From Puniceibacterium sediminis (GTDB lineage Bacteria; Pseudomonadota; Alphaproteobacteria; Rhodobacterales; Rhodobacteraceae): a stretch of DNA of 64,000 bases. Under the pieces are notes generated by a model that was given only the letters and a program-made list of their open reading frames with translations, did no database searches and was not told where the DNA came from. Both the position numbers and the translations under genes were made by a program. The DNA is taken from positions 1 to 64,000 of the forward strand of contig NZ_FZNN01000002.1 of assembly GCF_900188035.1 (NCBI RefSeq). Direction: 5' to 3'. Shown in pieces: positions 17,515 to 27,796 of the stretch (position 1 is the stretch's first letter; every line of letters begins with the position of its first letter).

Positions 17515-17583
17515 GAACAAACTCCCCGCTGCTTCCGCCATATTGGCCGGGCGGGAGCGGTACCGCAAGGGACCGGGCGCGCG

Positions 17584-18840
17584 TCAGGCGTAGCGTTCCG
17601 CCGTCAGCCCATCCATGGCGATTTCGGGCGTCTTGCCCAGCACCACATCAGCCACGGCACGGCCCGACCCGCAGGCCATGGTCCAACCCAGCGTGCCGTG
17701 CCCGGTATTGAGGAACAGGTTGTCATAGCGTGACCCGCCCAGAACGGGTGTGCCGTCCGGGGTCATCGGGCGCAGGCCTGTCCAGCCTTCGGCCTTGGTG
17801 ATATCACCGCCCTTGGGGAACAGATCGCTGATGACGTGTTTGACCGTGTCAGTGGCGTGCGGCCCAAGGCGGTTGGAATAGCCTGCAATCTCGGCCGTGC
17901 CGGCAACACGGATGCGGTCGCCCAGCCGGGTGATCGCCACCTTGTGCGTCTCGTCCATCAGCGTGGATTGCGGGGCATAGGCATCGTCGGTGACGGGCAG
18001 AGTGACCGAGTAGCCCTTGACCGGATAGACTGGCAGCCTGACCCCGATGGGATTGAGCAGGCGCGGGCCAAAGCTGCCCAGAGCGCAGACATAGGCATCG
18101 CCCGTGATACGCCCTGCCAGTTCAGTATCGACGCCTGCAATCTTGTCATTTTCGATGGCGATGGCGCGGATCGACTGGCCGTATTGAAATTCGACCCCCA
18201 TTTCGGCGCATTTATCGGCCAGGGCGATGGTGAACATCCGGCAGTCGCCCGTGCGGTCTGCGGTCAGGCGCAGCCCGCCGACGAACTTGTTGCGCACTTC
18301 GGCCAGGGCCGGTTCGACGGCAATGCAGGCGTCGCGGCCCAGAACCTCGTAGGGGCTGTCATATTCGGCAAGGATATCCTGATCGGCCTTGGATCCCTTC
18401 ATCTGCTTGGCCGTACGGAACAGCTGCAAAGTGCCCTGCGCGCGTCCGTCGTATTCGATGCCCGTCTCGGCGATGAGGTCCGGCATCACATCGCGCGAAT
18501 AGTTCGAGATGCGCACCATCCGGCCCTTGTTGATGCGATAACTTTCGTCGTTGCAGTTGCTGATCATCTGCGCGCTCCACTTCCACATCGTGGGGGAGAT
18601 AAGCGGCCAGATGAACAGTGGGCGCCGTTTCATGAATAGCCATTTCAAGGCCTTTACCGGGATGCCGGGGGCCCCCCAGGGAGAGGTCATGCCGTAACTG
18701 AGCTCACCCGCATTCGCATAGCTTGTTTCCAGCCCGGGTCCGGCCTGCCGGTCGAGCACGACAACTTCGGCACCGCCTTTGGCGAGGTAATATGCGGTGG
18801 TCACGCCAATGACACCTGCTCCCATCACGACGACTTTCAT
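17584..18840 (-). CDS. dadA: D-amino acid dehydrogenase small subunit
   Basis: 418 aa FAD-dependent oxidoreductase. The N-terminal dinucleotide motif is MGAGVIGVTTAYYLAKGG, followed by AGPGLETSYANAGELSYGM, the DadA family hallmark, and a C-terminal FAD segment TGHGTLGWTMACGSGRAVAD. It oxidises D-amino acids (typically D-alanine) to keto acids, passing electrons to the membrane quinone pool. No alanine racemase or Lrp gene is adjacent. The gene is flanked by the peroxidase and htpX, so it is probably transcribed alone. Confidence 0.9.
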   Translation of the reverse strand: MKVVVMGAGVIGVTTAYYLAKGGAEVVVLDRQAGPGLETSYANAGELSYGMTSPWGAPGIPVKALKWLFMKRRPLFIWPLISPTMWKWSAQMISNCNDESYRINKGRMVRISNYSRDVMPDLIAETGIEYDGRAQGTLQLFRTAKQMKGSKADQDILAEYDSPYEVLGRDACIAVEPALAEVRNKFVGGLRLTADRTGDCRMFTIALADKCAEMGVEFQYGQSIRAIAIENDKIAGVDTELAGRITGDAYVCALGSFGPRLLNPIGVRLPVYPVKGYSVTLPVTDDAYAPQSTLMDETHKVAITRLGDRIRVAGTAEIAGYSNRLGPHATDTVKHVISDLFPKGGDITKAEGWTGLRPMTPDGTPVLGGSRYDNLFLNTGHGTLGWTMACGSGRAVADVVLGKTPEIAMDGLTAERYA

Positions 18841-19127
18841 GGCGGTCCCAATCCTTTTCCCGGTTCAACTCCAGCATGCGTCGGGTGGCGTTGGTCCACA
18901 AGGCGCGAGGCGCAGTAGCCTTGGTCAGGGAGTGGGAATTGTGTGAAAACGGCAGGCTGGGGGGCAGAAGTGAGCGACAGGCATTGAACCGGCCCTCAAC
19001 ACATAGGCCGACGCCAGCCGGTCAGGCGCTGCCCGCATGGCCAATGCCTTGGACGTAATGTGACGACCCTCGCGCGCAAAGGCCGCGATCTATCAGCTTG
19101 CCGGGCACCGCCACGCCAGACCCCAAT
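18841..19127. other. Intergenic stretch between dadA and htpX
   Basis: It contains the dadA promoter region on the minus strand. No gene, repeat or terminator was recognised. Confidence 0.3.
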
Positions 19128-20057
19128 TCAGCTCCATGGACCCAGTGATCTGCCGCCGCCGCGACGCACATGCGGGATGTTCGAATTGCCGGTGACAGAT
19201 TCGCGTCGCGGTGTACGAGCAGGGGCTGATCCGGCCATCTGGCGCAGGGCCGCAACGCGGTTTTCCGTGGCGGGATGGGTTGCGAAAAGGTTGTCGAATT
19301 TGCCGCCATGCAATGGGTTGATGATGAACATATGCGCCGTGGCGGGGTTACGTTCGGCTGTTGCGTTATCTATTTGCGACGCCCCAGCCTGAATCCGCTC
19401 TAGCGCAGAGGCAAGCCAAAGCGGATGACCGCAAATCTCGGCCCCGGCCTTGTCGGCGGCATATTCGCGGGTACGGCTGATCGCCATCTGCACCAGTCCG
19501 GCGGCCATCGGGGCCAGGAACATCATAGCGAGTGTGCCGATCATGCCCAGCCGCTCGCGGCTGCCGCCAAAGAACAGCGCAAAGTTGGCCAGCATGGAAA
19601 TCGCACCGGCAAAGGTGGCCGTCACGGTCATGATAGCCGTGTCGTGGTTGCGGATATGGGCCAGCTCGTGGGCGATCACACCGGCCAGTTCTTCGCGGCT
19701 GAGGTTATGTATCAGACCGGTGGTCACAGCGACGGCGGCATTCGCAGGGTTGCGCCCGGTGGCAAAGGCATTCGGCTGGGGCGTGTCGATCAGGTAGACC
19801 GCAGGCATCGGCAGTCTGGCGTTGTCGGACAGCTCGCGGACCATCTGGGACAGCCCGCTTGGATCGCGCGCGCCAACAGGACGCGCGTTGTGCATTTTCA
19901 GCACCATTTTATCCGAGGACCACCATGTGACCGCGTTCATGCCCGCAGCGATGACAAGGGCAATCGTCGCACCGGTCGCGCCGCCCAGAAGGTAGCCTAT
20001 TGCCATGAACAGCGCGGTCATTGCCGCCATCAGAATGGCCGTCTTGAAATATCCCAT
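19128..20057 (-). CDS. htpX: Membrane zinc metalloprotease HtpX
   Basis: 309 aa M48 peptidase. Two N-terminal membrane segments ([19 protein letters not shown] and following) precede the zinc motif [20 protein letters not shown] supplies the downstream Glu ligand region, and two more hydrophobic stretches follow the motif. It degrades misfolded inner-membrane proteins. ATG 20057 is chosen for the GGAGG just upstream; the frame is open six codons further. It is divergent from fnrL. Confidence 0.92.
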   Translation of the reverse strand: MGYFKTAILMAAMTALFMAIGYLLGGATGATIALVIAAGMNAVTWWSSDKMVLKMHNARPVGARDPSGLSQMVRELSDNARLPMPAVYLIDTPQPNAFATGRNPANAAVAVTTGLIHNLSREELAGVIAHELAHIRNHDTAIMTVTATFAGAISMLANFALFFGGSRERLGMIGTLAMMFLAPMAAGLVQMAISRTREYAADKAGAEICGHPLWLASALERIQAGASQIDNATAERNPATAHMFIINPLHGGKFDNLFATHPATENRVAALRQMAGSAPARTPRRESVTGNSNIPHVRRGGGRSLGPWS

Positions 20058-20276
20058 CTCCGTACCTCCGCTCACCTACTCGATTGTATATAGGCAGTGA
20101 GGGAGGCGGCGATAAGAAGTGCTGATCGAAAGGATGCCCGGAAATTCTACTGTGCCGGGCGGCGTTCGCTGATCGATTTCATGCAATGTGGTGCGGGGGA
20201 ACGGGTGCTTGGTCAGCATTCTGCTATGCAGCACGCGCAGATTGAATAGCGCCCAGGATGTTGGCATAGTGAACCC

Positions 20277-21014
20277 ATGAACATGTCGCCCCGCAACGAC
20301 AGCTGCCAGAACTGCCCCATCCGCCACTCTGCCGTCTGCGCAGAGTGCGATGCGCACGAGCTTGCCGTTCTCGAACAACTAAAAAGCTATCGGACCTATG
20401 CTCCCGGCGCCTCCATTGCCTCGGCTGGGGAGCCGCTTACGCATCTTTCGTCGTTGGTCGTCGGATGTGCAACCATGTCGCGTACGCTGGAAGACGGGCG
20501 CAGACAGTCGGTCGGGTTGCTGTTGCCGGCCGATTTCATCGGGCGTCCGGGGCGCGCGGTGTCGCTGTTCGATATCGAAGCGGTGAGCGAGGTCACATTG
20601 TGCCGGTTCGAGAGGCAGCAATTTGAAAGGCTTGTCCGCGACACGCCGCATATCGCATCACGCCTGCTGTCCATGACCCTGGATGAACTGGACGTGGCAC
20701 GCGGGATGGCCGTCACACTCGGGCGGATGACTGCGCGGGAAAAGATCGTATCCTTCCTTGTGTCGCTTGCGCGGCGGCAGGCTGCCGTCACTAAGCGTGA
20801 ACCGCGGGAAATGCCGGTCGCACTGCATCTCCCGTTGTCGCGACAGGCGATTGCCGACCACCTTGGGCTGACGATTGAAACCGTCAGCCGACAACTCACG
20901 CAGCTACGCAAAGCCGGGCTGATCACGCTTGGCGACAGCCGCGACATTACAATTCCCGACTTCGAGCGCCTGCAACTCGAAGTCGGCGAAGATGAGGTGA
21001 CCGGAACCATCTGA
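20277..21014 (+). CDS. fnrL: FnrL, oxygen-sensing Crp/Fnr-family regulator
   Basis: 245 aa. N-terminal cysteines C10-x2-C13-x7-C21 (CQNCPIRHSAVC) plus C109 (VTLCRF) fit the [4Fe-4S] ligand pattern of FnrL rather than E. coli FNR spacing. The cyclic-nucleotide-like domain is followed by a helix-turn-helix with ETVSR, whose E-SR residues read TTGAT half-sites. It activates or represses genes at low oxygen. The perfect TTGAT-N4-ATCAA boxes at 21915 and 6708 are plausible targets. It sits three bases from the convergent usp stop. No FNR box was seen before fnrL itself. Confidence 0.93.
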   Translation: MNMSPRNDSCQNCPIRHSAVCAECDAHELAVLEQLKSYRTYAPGASIASAGEPLTHLSSLVVGCATMSRTLEDGRRQSVGLLLPADFIGRPGRAVSLFDIEAVSEVTLCRFERQQFERLVRDTPHIASRLLSMTLDELDVARGMAVTLGRMTAREKIVSFLVSLARRQAAVTKREPREMPVALHLPLSRQAIADHLGLTIETVSRQLTQLRKAGLITLGDSRDITIPDFERLQLEVGEDEVTGTI

Positions 21015-21016
21015 GG

Positions 21017-21847
21017 CTACCGGGCAAGGAACATCGGCATGCCCGAGTTCTGAACCAACTCGCGGGTAACGCCGCCCAGCAGTTGTTCACGCAGTTTGGA
21101 ATGGCCGTACGCCCCCATGACCAGCAGATCCGACTGTGTATCGCTCGTGTGTTGTTTGATCACATCGGCAATCCGCGCCTTCATTCGGGGCAGCAGGTCG
21201 ATGTCACACTCGATATCATGACGCGACAGGAAGGTCGCAAGGCATTCGCCGGGGGCAAAACGGCCCGCAGGCGACTCGGGCGGATCCACCATCAGAACGG
21301 TCACGACCTTGGCCTGCCGCAACAAAGGCAGCGCCGCCCTTGCCGCCGCCAGCGACTGATCAGAACTATCCCAGGCGATGGTGATCCGATTGAATTCCGG
21401 GACCTCAGGTCCGTCAACTAGAAGAATCGGCAGGGCGGTTCCAAAGAGGATCGCGTCGAAAAGCGATTCAACTTCGAAATTTTCGCCGTTCGGACGTGCC
21501 AGAACGGCAAGATCGGCAAAGCGGCAGGCGTCCTTTACCGTCTGCGCCAGTCCGCCGCCCCCGGCCATCAGGGCCTGACTGCTCCAGCTGATGTCTTCAC
21601 GCGAAAGGCGCTTGCGGGCCATGGCGTCGGTATCGCGCAGCCGGGCGCTGGTTTCTTCGATCGTATCGGCGATGATCGCACCGCCGACGCCAAACCCCGC
21701 GCCAAAGTCAGCGGTATTTATCGCCGGGGACGCGGTGCAGACGACATCGAGATGCGATTTGAACCGGCGCGCACAGGCGATCGCGGTTTCGAGCGTCCGA
21801 TCCGCCCCGGCTTCGGGCAGCAGGGTACATAGGGTCGGGAATTCCAT
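21017..21847 (-). CDS. Universal stress protein, tandem UspA domain
   Basis: 276 aa, about twice a single Usp domain. The second half has the nucleotide-binding-type motif VMGAYGHSKLREQLLGGVTREL and the strand IAWDSSDQSLAAARAALPLL. The role is stress resistance, often at low oxygen or energy limitation. It is divergent from ccoN with a single FNR box centred about 75 bp upstream of its start, so it may belong to the FnrL regulon. Usp genes beside fnrL/cco are common in Rhodobacteraceae. Confidence 0.88.
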   Translation of the reverse strand: MEFPTLCTLLPEAGADRTLETAIACARRFKSHLDVVCTASPAINTADFGAGFGVGGAIIADTIEETSARLRDTDAMARKRLSREDISWSSQALMAGGGGLAQTVKDACRFADLAVLARPNGENFEVESLFDAILFGTALPILLVDGPEVPEFNRITIAWDSSDQSLAAARAALPLLRQAKVVTVLMVDPPESPAGRFAPGECLATFLSRHDIECDIDLLPRMKARIADVIKQHTSDTQSDLLVMGAYGHSKLREQLLGGVTRELVQNSGMPMFLAR

Positions 21848-21914
21848 GGCAGAAATCCTTTGTTAAGGTGCACTTTGATACGGCATAGTCTGGTACGGAA
21901 TTTCTTACCCGACC

Positions 21915-21928
21915 TTGATTCAGATCAA
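21915..21928. promoter_or_regulatory. FNR/FnrL box in the usp-ccoN divergent region
   Basis: TTGATTCAGATCAA matches the FNR consensus TTGAT-N4-ATCAA exactly. It is about 92 nt upstream of ccoN and about 68 nt upstream of usp, able to serve both promoters. Confidence 0.85.
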
Positions 21929-22019
21929 CGCAGCCCCATGCGCCGACGGGATAGGGATGCGGTAACACGGCATCCCGGACTCTGTCTGGCGGCTGAAATA
22001 ACCATTGGGGACAGTTGAC

Positions 22020-23621
22020 ATGGATTACCTAAAGCTCGCCATGTTTGCCATGATCGCGCTTCTTGCTGCGATCGCGGCCAATTTCGGGCATGACTTGGCC
22101 TATACGGTACATGCGGTCATTATCATGCTGGTCGCTGGGGGCATGTTCCTCTGGCAGTTGCGGCAGGTGGACGAGGATAAGCCTCTCCCCGACGTCAGCG
22201 GCTACATGGATGGGCCGGTGCGCTATGGTGTCGTCGCCACTGCGTTCTGGGGCGTCACAGGCTTTCTGGTGGGCGTGTTCATTGCGCTGCAACTGGCCTT
22301 TCCCGTGCTCAACTTCGACTGGTCCGAGGGTTATGCCAACTTTGGTCGGCTACGCCCGCTTCACACCTCGGCCGTTATTTTTGCATTCGGCGGCAACGCC
22401 TTGATCGCAACATCGTTCTATGTCGTCCAGCGGACGTCTGCCGCGCGTCTCTGGGGCGGAAACCTCGCCTGGTTCGTGTTCTGGGGGTACCAGCTCTTTA
22501 TCGTGCTGGCCGCGACCGGCTATCTGCTGGGTTCCACCCAATCCAAGGAATATGCCGAACCTGAATGGTACATTGATATCTGGCTGACAATCGTCTGGGT
22601 TTGCTACCTTGCCGTTTTCCTCGGCACGATCATCAAGCGCCGCGAGCCGCATATCTATGTCGCTAACTGGTTCTATCTTGCCTTTATCGTCACTGTGGCG
22701 ATGCTGCATGTGGTCAACAACATCTCGATCCCGGTGTCGATCTTCGGTTCGAAATCCGTGCAGGTCTTTGCGGGTGTGCAGGATGCGATGGTGCAGTGGT
22801 GGTATGGCCACAACGCCGTTGGCTTTTTCCTGACGGCCGGCTTTCTGGGGATGATGTACTATTTTGTGCCCAAACAGGCGGGGCGCCCGGTTTATTCCTA
22901 CAAGCTGTCGATCATCCACTTCTGGGCACTGATCTTCCTTTATATCTGGGCCGGTCCGCACCACCTGCACTACACTGCGCTGCCTGACTGGGCCGGTACG
23001 CTGGGCATGGTTTTCTCGATCGTGCTCTGGATGCCCAGCTGGGGCGGCATGATCAACGGCCTGATGACGCTGGAAGGTGCCTGGGACAAGATCCGCACCG
23101 ACCCGATCATCCGGATGTTCGTAGCTTCGCTTGCCTTCTACGGTATGAGCACCTTCGAAGGCCCGATGATGTCGATCCGTGCGGTCAATTCTCTGTCGCA
23201 CTACACTGACTGGACCATTGGTCACGTGCATTCCGGTGCGCTAGGCTGGAACGGTCTGATCACATTCGGTTGCCTCTACTTCCTGACACCCAAGCTTTGG
23301 GGCCGCGCGCGGATGTATTCGATGAGCGCGATCAACTGGCACTTCTGGCTCGCCACGATCGGCATCGTTCTCTACGCCGCGTCGATGTGGGTGACCGGCA
23401 TCATGGAAGGCCTGATGTGGCGTGAAGTGGATGCCAACGGGTTCCTCGTGAACTCCTTCGCCGACACGGTTGCTGCCAAGTTCCCGATGTATGTGGTCCG
23501 TGCCGCAGGTGGCGGTCTTTTCCTGGCGGGTGCGCTGATCATGGTTTGGAACATGTGGATGACCGTTCGCGCTGCTCCGGTTCACCAGGGCGCCCCCAAT
23601 AACGCCATTCCTGCGGAGTAA
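22020..23621 (+). CDS. ccoN: cbb3-type cytochrome c oxidase subunit I
   Basis: 533 aa heme-copper oxidase catalytic subunit with about 12 membrane segments. Family features include [60 protein letters not shown] and [16 protein letters not shown], which hold the heme b, heme b3 and Cu-B histidines. It reduces oxygen with high affinity and pumps protons. ATG 22020 is used, matching family starts; a TTG five codons upstream is in frame. It is first gene of the ccoNOQP operon under an FNR box and overlaps the ccoO region by one base at most. Confidence 0.97.
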   Translation: MDYLKLAMFAMIALLAAIAANFGHDLAYTVHAVIIMLVAGGMFLWQLRQVDEDKPLPDVSGYMDGPVRYGVVATAFWGVTGFLVGVFIALQLAFPVLNFDWSEGYANFGRLRPLHTSAVIFAFGGNALIATSFYVVQRTSAARLWGGNLAWFVFWGYQLFIVLAATGYLLGSTQSKEYAEPEWYIDIWLTIVWVCYLAVFLGTIIKRREPHIYVANWFYLAFIVTVAMLHVVNNISIPVSIFGSKSVQVFAGVQDAMVQWWYGHNAVGFFLTAGFLGMMYYFVPKQAGRPVYSYKLSIIHFWALIFLYIWAGPHHLHYTALPDWAGTLGMVFSIVLWMPSWGGMINGLMTLEGAWDKIRTDPIIRMFVASLAFYGMSTFEGPMMSIRAVNSLSHYTDWTIGHVHSGALGWNGLITFGCLYFLTPKLWGRARMYSMSAINWHFWLATIGIVLYAASMWVTGIMEGLMWREVDANGFLVNSFADTVAAKFPMYVVRAAGGGLFLAGALIMVWNMWMTVRAAPVHQGAPNNAIPAE

Positions 23622-23626
23622 TGACG

Positions 23627-24370
23627 ATGAGCGATACACAAAAACCAAAGATTCTGGATCGCCACGCCAAGATCGAGCGTAATGCCACCCTTTTGCTGGT
23701 GTTGTCCTTCCTTGTCGTCACGATCGGCGGGATCATCGAAATCGCGCCGCTGTTCTGGTTGGAAAACACCATCGAAGAGGTTGACGGTGTGCGCCCCTAT
23801 TCGCCACTGGAACTGGCGGGGCGTGACATTTACGTGCGCGAAGGCTGCTATGTCTGCCACAGTCAGATGATCCGCCCGATGCGGGATGAAAATGAGCGTT
23901 ACGGCCATTATTCACTGGCGGCTGAATCGATGTACGACCACCCCTTTCAGTGGGGAAGCAAACGCACCGGGCCGGATCTGGCCCGGGTTGGCGGGCGCTA
24001 TTCTGACGATTGGCATGTGGTGCACCTTTCGGATCCGCAGTCGCTTGTCCCCGAGAGCGTGATGCCGAAATACGACTATCTGACCCGGACGCGGTTCGAA
24101 CCCGAAGGCCTGACGGCGCTGATGAAGACGCACCGCCTGGTCGGCGTGCCCTACACCGACGAGATGATCGAAAATGCGGTTGCGGATGCGCGCGTGCAGG
24201 TCGATCCGGACGAAGACTATGATGGTTTGCTGGAACGCTATCCCGGCGCGCAGGTCCGCAGTTTCGACGGGCAGCCCGGTATTTCCGAAATGGATGCACT
24301 GGTCGCCTATCTGCAGATGCTGGGCACACTGGTAGATTTTTCAACCTTCCAGCCCGATGCCAGCCGCTGA
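23627..24370 (+). CDS. ccoO: cbb3-type cytochrome c oxidase subunit II (mono-heme)
   Basis: 247 aa, anchored by one N-terminal helix ([20 protein letters not shown]), then a periplasmic domain with heme site [14 protein letters not shown] 23627 is preferred over ATG 23621 because GGAG at 23615-23618 lies 8 nt from it but only 2 nt from the earlier one. It passes electrons from CcoP to CcoN. Confidence 0.95.
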   Translation: MSDTQKPKILDRHAKIERNATLLLVLSFLVVTIGGIIEIAPLFWLENTIEEVDGVRPYSPLELAGRDIYVREGCYVCHSQMIRPMRDENERYGHYSLAAESMYDHPFQWGSKRTGPDLARVGGRYSDDWHVVHLSDPQSLVPESVMPKYDYLTRTRFEPEGLTALMKTHRLVGVPYTDEMIENAVADARVQVDPDEDYDGLLERYPGAQVRSFDGQPGISEMDALVAYLQMLGTLVDFSTFQPDASR

Positions 24371-24389
24371 GTGAAAAAGGAGAGCCTTG

Positions 24390-24614
24390 ATGGACACCTA
24401 TTCGATATTTCGACAGATCGCTGACAGCTGGGTGCTGCTTGCCATGTTCGCTTTTTTCATTGGCTGCATCCTGTGGGTCTTTCGCCCCGGTGCACGGGAC
24501 GAGTACGCTCAGGCTGCGGGTTCGATCTTTAACGACGACGAGCTGACCTCGGCGAAAGACCCTGCCGAGACTTCCTCCAATACCCGTCTGGATGTGCCCC
24601 ATGACAACGCATGA
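24390..24614 (+). CDS. ccoQ: cbb3-type oxidase small subunit CcoQ
   Basis: 74 aa with a single membrane helix (VLLAMFAFFIGCILWVFRPG) and a polar tail. CcoQ stabilises the oxidase. ATG 24390 follows AAGGAG by seven bases. It overlaps the start of ccoP by 14 nt. Confidence 0.9.
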   Translation: MDTYSIFRQIADSWVLLAMFAFFIGCILWVFRPGARDEYAQAAGSIFNDDELTSAKDPAETSSNTRLDVPHDNA

Positions 24615-25467
24615 AGATGACAAAGATGTCGGCACCACCGGTCACAGCTGGGACGGCATCGAAGAACTGAACAACCCGCTGCCACGATGGTGGCTCTGGA
24701 CGCTCTATGCCACCATCGTCTGGGCTGTGGGCTATACGATCCTGTTCCCGGCCTGGCCTTTGGTTAGTGGCGCAACCTCTGGCGTGCTGGGTTGGTCCAC
24801 GCGTGGCGCTGTAGCGGAGGAGATTGCCGCCGTGGATGCGGCCCAATCCGGTTTGCGCGCCGATCTTGAGGCCACGGATCTGAACGTCCTGCAATCGGAC
24901 GCGCCGCTGCACCACTTTGCGGTTCAGGCGGGTGCTTCGCTGTTTGCCAACAACTGCGCACAGTGCCACGGCGCCGGTGCGGCCGGTGCGACGGGGTATC
25001 CCAACCTTTTGGACGATGACTGGCTCTGGGGTGGGCAAATCGAACAGATCGCCACCACGATTCGCCACGGTATCCGCAATACAGAAGATCCGGACGCGCA
25101 TTTCAGCCAGATGCCCGCCTTTGGGGACATTCTTTCCCGGCCCGAGATCGATACGCTGGTGGTCCACATCCAATCCATGTCCGATGGTGCCGATCCATTG
25201 GCTGGCGAGGGTGGTCAATTGTTCGCCGACAATTGCGCGGCCTGCCACGGAGAGGACGCGAAGGGTGACCGAGAGATGGGTGCGCCGAACCTGACGGATG
25301 CAATCTGGCTTTATGGCAGCGACACGGCGGCTTTGACCTCCACGATCAGCAAGGCGCGGTTTGGGGTCATGCCCGCATGGGGCCCACGGCTGGACGAGGC
25401 TGAGGTTCGCGCGCTGGCCGCCTATGTGCACCAATTGGGTGGCGGAGAGGCGACGTCGGAGGAATAA
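24601..25467 (+). CDS. ccoP: cbb3-type cytochrome c oxidase subunit III (di-heme)
   Basis: 288 aa. Begins MTTHEDDKDVGTTGHSWDGIEELNNP, a typical CcoP N-terminus, then a membrane anchor (WWLWTLYATIVWAVGY) and two heme sites, CAQCHG and CAACHG, each with a later Met ligand region (QMPAFGD and VMPAWGP). It is the entry point for electrons from cytochrome c. The start is placed at 24601, inside ccoQ, rather than at ATG 24592, to fit family starts. Confidence 0.95.
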   Translation: MTTHEDDKDVGTTGHSWDGIEELNNPLPRWWLWTLYATIVWAVGYTILFPAWPLVSGATSGVLGWSTRGAVAEEIAAVDAAQSGLRADLEATDLNVLQSDAPLHHFAVQAGASLFANNCAQCHGAGAAGATGYPNLLDDDWLWGGQIEQIATTIRHGIRNTEDPDAHFSQMPAFGDILSRPEIDTLVVHIQSMSDGADPLAGEGGQLFADNCAACHGEDAKGDREMGAPNLTDAIWLYGSDTAALTSTISKARFGVMPAWGPRLDEAEVRALAAYVHQLGGGEATSEE

Positions 25468-25799
25468 CAGAGCGCAGGGTGTGGAATTCGAACCACCGCT
25501 AAAGGGGGGGGGGGCAATCCCAGCCCGGAATCAGCAAGACGCGGCCGGCCGGACATATGCCTGACCAAGTCGGCGGGCTGTTTGGTGACTTGGACACCAA
25601 GATCCAAGTGGCCGACCGCCTTCCCACCATGAGGTATCGTGCCTCGAAGGCCGCGCCGCTCCACTGGCAAGCGCCAACCCGGCTTACGTGGCGCTGTTCG
25701 AGGATGAAGAAACCAATATCCCGACCTGCTGTTGATGCAGGTCAATGCCGGTCGGGCGCCCCCTTTGCATGAGACAATGGAATATATGGGATCTTGAAT
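25468..25799. other. 332-nt gap between ccoP and ccoG
   Basis: No gene is convincing on either strand. It holds an 11-G run (25504-25514), and likely the promoter and ribosome binding region of ccoG near its end. It separates two otherwise tightly packed gene groups, ccoNOQP and ccoGHIS. Confidence 0.5.
25504..25514 (+). repeat. Homopolymer of 11 G
   Basis: Eleven consecutive G after AAA, in the non-coding gap between ccoP and ccoG. It is the longest mononucleotide run noticed in the window. Such runs slip easily; any effect on ccoGHIS expression is speculative. Confidence 0.7.
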
Positions 25800-27338
25800 A
25801 TGACCACCCCGACGCCGACCGCATCGCTTTATGCCCCACGCCTGCCGATCTTTCCGCGGCGGGTTTCCGGATTTTACCGTCGTCTGAAGTGGACGCTGTT
25901 GGTGGTGACACTGGGGATCTATTATATCACGCCTTGGCTGCGCTGGGATCGTGGACCAGAAATGCCGGACCAGGCCGTGCTGATCGATATGGCGAACCGT
26001 CGATTCTATTTCTTCATGATCGAGATCTGGCCCCACGAATTCTACTTCGTCGCCGGGATGCTGGTGATGGCGGGCCTAGCCCTGTTCCTGTTCACCGCAG
26101 CGCTAGGCCGCGTCTGGTGCGGCTATGCCTGCCCGCAAACCGTCTGGACCGACCTGTTCATCCTGGTCGAGCGCTGGATCGAGGGTGACCGAAACGCGCG
26201 CGTCCGCCTGCATCAGGCCCCATGGGACCTGCGCAAGTGGCGTCTGCGCATTACCAAATGGGTGGTTTGGCTGGTGATCGGACTGCTTACCGGCGGTGCC
26301 TGGGTCTTTTACTTTACCGACGCGCCGACGTTGTTGGTGGACCTCGCCAATTTCAGTGCGCCGCCAATTGCCTACATCACGATTGCCATTCTCACCGCGA
26401 CAACCTTTGTCTTTGGCGGGTTCATGCGTGAACAGGTCTGCATTTACATGTGTCCCTGGCCGCGCATTCAGGCGGCAATGATGGATGAGGACACGCTGAC
26501 CGTTGCCTATCGCGACTGGCGCGGAGAGCCGCGCGGCAAGGGCCTGCGCCGCCGCGCCGCCGCAGAAGAGGCCGAGGCATCGATCCGCGCCGCAGGCCCG
26601 CAGATCGGCCCCCGTTCGCCGGTGATCCCGATGCCAGGCATGCCTTCGGGGCTTCGCGTGCCAAAGAATACCGTGGCAAAAGGCGACTGTATCGACTGCA
26701 ATGCCTGCGTGAACGTCTGCCCGATGGGAATCGATATTCGGGATGGGCAGCAGATGGCCTGCATTACCTGCGCACTGTGCATCGATGCCTGTGACGAGGT
26801 GATGGAAAAGACCGGCCAGCCGCGTGGCCTGATCGACTATATCGCGCTGTCTGACGCCCCTGCCGAGGCGGCAGGCCAGCCGCCGCAGTCTGTCTGGCGC
26901 CACGTCCTGCGCGCGCGTAACCTGATCTATGCGGGGCTGTGGTCGGGCATCGGCATCGCGCTTGTCTTTGCGCTTTTCCTGCGCCCCGAAGTCGAGATGA
27001 CTGTCGCGCCGATCCGAAATCCGACCCATGTGGTGCTGGCCGATGGCACGATCCGTAACGCCTACGATGTCCGCGTACGTAACAAGCAAGGCACCGAGCA
27101 GATCTTTGACCTGTCGCTGGACAAGCCGGGCCTGATCATTACAGTCGAAGGCAGCGAGACGGATAAGATCACGGTGCCTGCGGATTCCCAAGGGCAGGCG
27201 CGGGTCTATGTCGACGCTCCCGCCGGGTCCCCGTTGGCGAAAAGTGCACGCAGCGATTTGCGGCTCTGGGTCACCGGCCTCGAATCCGGTGAGCGTGCGG
27301 CGGTGGAAACCAACTTTACCGGAAAGGGCACCGAATGA
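25800..27338 (+). CDS. ccoG: Cytochrome oxidase assembly ferredoxin CcoG (FixG/RdxA)
   Basis: 512 aa membrane protein of cbb3 biogenesis; CcoG proteins act as cupric reductases supplying Cu(I). Several membrane segments are followed by VWCGYACPQTVWTDLF, then two ferredoxin-type 4Fe-4S motifs (CIDCNACVNVCP and CITCALCIDACD) and a C-terminal Ig-like periplasmic domain (FixG C-terminal). ATG 25800 is used; a TTG two codons earlier is unnecessary. Its stop overlaps ccoH (ATGA). Confidence 0.95.
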   Translation: MTTPTPTASLYAPRLPIFPRRVSGFYRRLKWTLLVVTLGIYYITPWLRWDRGPEMPDQAVLIDMANRRFYFFMIEIWPHEFYFVAGMLVMAGLALFLFTAALGRVWCGYACPQTVWTDLFILVERWIEGDRNARVRLHQAPWDLRKWRLRITKWVVWLVIGLLTGGAWVFYFTDAPTLLVDLANFSAPPIAYITIAILTATTFVFGGFMREQVCIYMCPWPRIQAAMMDEDTLTVAYRDWRGEPRGKGLRRRAAAEEAEASIRAAGPQIGPRSPVIPMPGMPSGLRVPKNTVAKGDCIDCNACVNVCPMGIDIRDGQQMACITCALCIDACDEVMEKTGQPRGLIDYIALSDAPAEAAGQPPQSVWRHVLRARNLIYAGLWSGIGIALVFALFLRPEVEMTVAPIRNPTHVVLADGTIRNAYDVRVRNKQGTEQIFDLSLDKPGLIITVEGSETDKITVPADSQGQARVYVDAPAGSPLAKSARSDLRLWVTGLESGERAAVETNFTGKGTE

Positions 27339-27796
27339 CTGTGCAAAATGAGGGACGCCCCCTGACCGGGCGGCACGTGCTGGCAATGTTCGTTGCGGGC
27401 TTTGGCATCATCATTGCGGTCAATCTGGTGCTCGCATTCAACGCGGTGCGCACATTTCCCGGTCTTGAGGTGCCCAACAGCTACGTGGCAAGCCAGTCCT
27501 TTGATGCCCGTCGCGCCGCCCAGGATGCACTGGGTTGGGGGGCGTCCGCGCAGTATCGTGACGGACGTTTGACCATCGCGATCACCGACCGCACGGGGCA
27601 ACTTCAGTACCCGGAGGACCTGACTGTCACCGTGGGCCGACCGACCGAATCCGCCGAGGACGTGACCCCGCATTTCGACAGCGAACTGAGCGCGCCGCTG
27701 GATCTGGCATCGGGTCTGTGGCGCGTGGACGTGCTGGCACATGCGATGGACGGCACCCTGTTCGAACAGCAGCTGATCGTAAGTATCGCAAAATGA
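27335..27796 (+). CDS. ccoH: FixH-family cbb3 oxidase assembly protein
   Basis: 153 aa with one N-terminal helix (VLAMFVAGFGIIIAVNLVLAF) and a periplasmic domain containing PNSYVASQSFDARRAAQDALGW and GLWRVDVLA, typical of FixH/CcoH. It interacts with CcoP and helps assembly. It overlaps both neighbours by 4 nt. Confidence 0.92.
   Translation: MTVQNEGRPLTGRHVLAMFVAGFGIIIAVNLVLAFNAVRTFPGLEVPNSYVASQSFDARRAAQDALGWGASAQYRDGRLTIAITDRTGQLQYPEDLTVTVGRPTESAEDVTPHFDSELSAPLDLASGLWRVDVLAHAMDGTLFEQQLIVSIAK

Noticed and set aside
25481-25500. Minus-strand GGTTCGAATTCC resembling a tRNA T-arm
   Set aside because: No cloverleaf, acceptor stem or CCA could be built around it; probably chance.
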